DNA of 60,000 nucleotides from Cristatella mucedo (taxonomy: Eukaryota > Bryozoa > Phylactolaemata > Cristatellidae): positions 8,022,001 through 8,082,000 of the forward strand of contig WPIO01000003.1 of the NCBI GenBank assembly GCA_009760855.2, read 5' to 3'. Each line of letters starts with the position of its first letter. Position 1 is the stretch's first letter. The notes below the pieces were generated by a model. It did no database searches. It had not been told where the DNA came from and saw nothing but the letters and a program-made list of their open reading frames with translations. Shown here piece after piece: positions 1-60,000 of this stretch. The position numbers were made by a program, and so were the translations under genes.

Positions 1-1917
<1,917 letters not shown>

Positions 1918-2060
1918 GATTTGCTTCTCTGTGTATTTATTCGAGCTTAGCAAGTTGACAGCCTCCATGTGACCGAAGTCGATATCGTGGCCCAGCAAGA
2001 AAATAAACAGAAGCTTGCAGACGTATTTTTTTTTCTGGTAGCCATCCAGCGTTTTATCGC
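1918..2060 (-). CDS. AP2A: AP2A coding exon 3
   Basis: 143-nt exon encoding [30 protein letters not shown] and [13 protein letters not shown], the start of the alpha-helical solenoid. Acceptor CTGTAG, donor GTGAGT at 1912-1917. Ends in phase 0. Confidence 0.97.
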
Positions 2061-2432
2061 CTACAGTTATAAGTGTGACAGCACACTCGTTGCCCTAACC
2101 AGGGGGCTGCCGTCGTCAGGACGAGCGAGGCCTGCCGACCGAAGCACTTTCAGGCTGAATTGACTTCGCGCGGTATACTCGCAGGCTCGCCGGCAGAGCG
2201 CAAGTTACCTTTAAATTTTGACCTGATGTTCGCTAGCTCCTTGTTAATTCTCTTAATCTCAGCTTCCTTGCTCTTACCTACAACGCACCTAACCAGCTTA
2301 GGAAGGAAAAATCAATACGGCGACGAAAAATTTCTCAACGGCGACGTTCGAGGCCACGATCGACTCACAGTTTCTTATGTCAGAGATAAATACGGCCAGC
2401 CCTCTCATCGAGTCACCTTTCACAGCAGGCAT
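1918..2432 (-). CDS. AP2A: AP-2 complex subunit alpha, first three coding exons (partial gene)
   Basis: This is the N-terminus of the large alpha subunit of the AP-2 adaptor, which links clathrin, cargo and PI(4,5)P2 at the plasma membrane. Three exons join in frame: 2369-2432 (start codon 2430-2432), 2209-2277 and 1918-2060. They give 92 residues that follow the animal AP2A N-terminus almost residue for residue, including [34 protein letters not shown] and [15 protein letters not shown]. Donors are GTGAGT, GTAACT and GTGAGT, and the acceptors end in TAG. Phases agree (1, 1, 0). The next expected exon, starting GYLF, is not seen between 1 and 1917, so it probably lies outside the window. Start chosen because MPAVKGD matches the family start. 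Orthology is near certain; paralogues cannot be excluded. Confidence 0.96.
2209..2277 (-). CDS. AP2A: AP2A coding exon 2
   Basis: 69-nt exon encoding the charged helix [20 protein letters not shown] plus FK. In the AP-2 core the alpha N-terminus carries a basic phosphoinositide-binding patch that includes this segment (family knowledge). Donor GTAACT at 2203-2208. Confidence 0.96.
2369..2432 (-). CDS. AP2A: AP2A coding exon 1
   Basis: Encodes the initiator Met and the first 21 full residues plus one base of Cys22 ([12 protein letters not shown]...). The donor GTGAGT lies at 2363-2368. One residue shorter than the human N-terminus as I recall it. Confidence 0.95.
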
Positions 2433-3440
2433 GGTTAGCCGTTCTGCAGAGCAAAGTCACAAAGCTCAGTAAGCCGGCAGTCATCTGGCCAAGTTTCGCG
2501 ATAGTTATCTTCGCATGCTACGTAACGCCAAATTTTACCACGTTCAACGTCCTGACGCGCACAAAAAAAAGTGGCTCACAGCTTCAGCGGTCGACAACCG
2601 ATAACGAGACTCCGAAAGTACGCGAGGTGGTCTGCCCAGTGCAGGGTACGGTTGGGTAGGGCAGGGCAGGTGAGCGGCCACGACATACTTCGATGCAGCG
2701 GCCATCATGCATATCCGCCAAAGCCTATGGATGAACACATAAGTCGCCGCTGTCTCAGCGACGTATTACCTTATGTCTGCCAATGATCTAAGCAGAATTC
2801 GCTCGGACTGACGCTATTAACGGTTACTGATCATATAGGCCAGACGACTTCCGCCATTTGCGGCGCGCATCGGCCGGTCCGATGGCTGAGACGCCCACTT
2901 TGGTGTTCCTTTTCATAGAAACGATAGAAAATATCTTCAGATTAACATTTGCTTATATTTATAACATTTATATGTCATAAAGATTTGTTAAAAAAGCCAT
3001 AATACCCGTGGTAAATTTGCTGGTTGGCGTCACACATAGCAACATCATGGCGTCTCTCACCACACGGGCCAACCACTGACACTCGTGGAATGCAGTCAGG
3101 CGCTTCGGGTATGTAAGGACTTCTTTGCTATCTCAGTAGTATGGAAACGCATGCTGGTTCGTGCTTTATTCATGAAAACTAATTTTCCCTTATATAATGT
3201 CGTAGCTTACTGCCCTGAGAGTAATAATCCCAGATTCTGGATGCCACCACCTCTGCCTTCCGTCCAAGTACGGCTGATGAATCTATGTTTTAAGTTGTGT
3301 ATCCCGCTGTAACATTAAAAAATGTATCATTTTCCTCCCAGAATCCCCGTCACTCCACGGTGAACACGGTTGAGCTAGCAAATCAACGCCTCTAAGCTCA
3401 GACCGGTGAGCTGCTATCGCTAGTTTATTGAGTTCATGCT
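2433..3440. promoter_or_regulatory. Shared divergent intergenic region / candidate bidirectional promoter
   Basis: About 1 kb separates the AP2A start codon (minus) from the first candidate exon of the DCDC1-like gene (plus). Around 2847-2880 there is a CpG-containing patch with ACTTCCG (ETS-type core), immediately followed by CCGCCATTT (YY1-type core) and GCGGCGCGC. A second ATGGCG occurs near 3047. These motifs are common in TATA-less housekeeping promoters. No clear TATA box was seen. The motif matches are seen; promoter function is inferred. Confidence 0.4.
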
Positions 3441-59402
<55,962 letters not shown>

Positions 59403-60000
59403 AATTGTATCCGCATCGACCATTGGATCATTTGGCCTTAACTACTAATGTCTTTCATATTCATGTCTGCAGATGAATCTCACGAGCAACACGTTATGCT
59501 GCAAACAATACCACAGTCAATCTATGTTTCGATCAGATAGGCTGTGCTAGATTGGAATTAATGATGACAACGTTGCAGCCTTGCTGGAGTTACTGCTGTG
59601 AGGGATTTGCAGAAAATTAAAAATGATTTGCTGCATTTATTAGCATGTTGCCATATGACATAGAGGTGGGAGTCATGATCTGGCTCGAGGAACGACATGC
59701 ATTCCAGTTTTAAAGTGAACTTTTTTTAGCCGTCCGTCTGCTGAGAGCTGTGCCAAGGTCCTTTTAAGGTCGTTACAAGCTTGTCAAGGGTCATGCTTAC
59801 ACACCCCAACGTGAAACCTTTTGTGTTTGTTACGAATTATAATGACTATTTTATTTAGTTTCTTATATGCCATTATCTTTCATTTCGTTCTTGGCAGGAG
59901 CAGTTTATCTTAGCATTAATACCGCATAAGTCGTACCGTTTGACTTCTTGCTGCAGCCCTGGCTGATTTAAGAATAAAGCAAAGGTATGAAAGGATCACG
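59403..60000 (+). other. Putative 3' UTR with candidate polyadenylation signal
   Basis: AATAAA at 59973-59978 is the best canonical signal. Nothing else was recognised. Confidence 0.4.

Noticed and set aside
2160-2438. Plus-strand 92-codon frame with a hydrophobic stretch
   Set aside because: It is the complement of AP2A exons 1-2, which match the AP2A N-terminus on the minus strand.

Overview
The window is animal (metazoan) nuclear DNA. Split genes with GT-AG introns, long (TG)n/(GA)n/(TA)n microsatellites, tRNA-derived SINEs and CR1/L2-like non-LTR retrotransposons all point to an invertebrate with a medium-sized, repeat-rich genome. I cannot name the species. Typical sponges with tiny introns do not fit; a mollusc, lancelet, cnidarian or similar marine invertebrate is possible.

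Two protein genes are recognisable and face away from each other. On the minus strand, 1918-2432 holds the first three coding exons (92 residues) of the alpha subunit of the AP-2 clathrin adaptor. The rest of that gene lies beyond the left edge. On the plus strand, from about 3.4 kb to 59.4 kb, one very large gene encodes a DCDC1-like protein: repeated doublecortin (DCX) ubiquitin-like microtubule-binding domains alternating with ricin-type beta-trefoil segments. I assembled about 46 putative exons (roughly 2,400 codons) by finding coding islands with good splice sites and checking that codon phase carries across each intron. It does at every junction except one near 42.7-43.2 kb. In addition, one exon (53064-53291) ends in an in-frame stop.

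Domain order along the plus-strand gene: Ser/Pro-rich N-terminus (3.4-9.7 kb); DCX1 (10.3-10.9 kb); DCX2 (11.1-13.5 kb); coiled coil (14.4 kb); DCX3 (14.9-17.6 kb); ricin-like region 1 (17.8-25.8 kb); DCX4 (27.3-30.8 kb); ricin-like region 2 (31.4-38.5 kb); linker (42.6-43.3 kb); DCX5 (43.8-46.4 kb); linker (50.4-54.5 kb); DCX6 (55.5-56.2 kb); C-terminus (59.3 kb). The most unusual feature is that DCX5 is split by an in-frame FAMeT (Methyltransf_FA, PF12248) domain. That domain sits on a single 447-nt exon flanked by phase-1 introns, the classic signature of exon shuffling.

The introns are packed with mobile DNA. There are two CR1/L2-like LINE families, two tRNA-derived SINE families (called A and B here), Tc1/mariner-like transposase remnants and an inverted-repeat (MITE-like) element. 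SINE A ends in almost the same 3' hairpin and TTATTA tail as LINE family 1, which suggests that SINE A borrows that LINE's reverse transcriptase. Several elements are nested, so their order of arrival can be read. No CRISPR, rRNA, functional tRNA or prokaryotic features are present.
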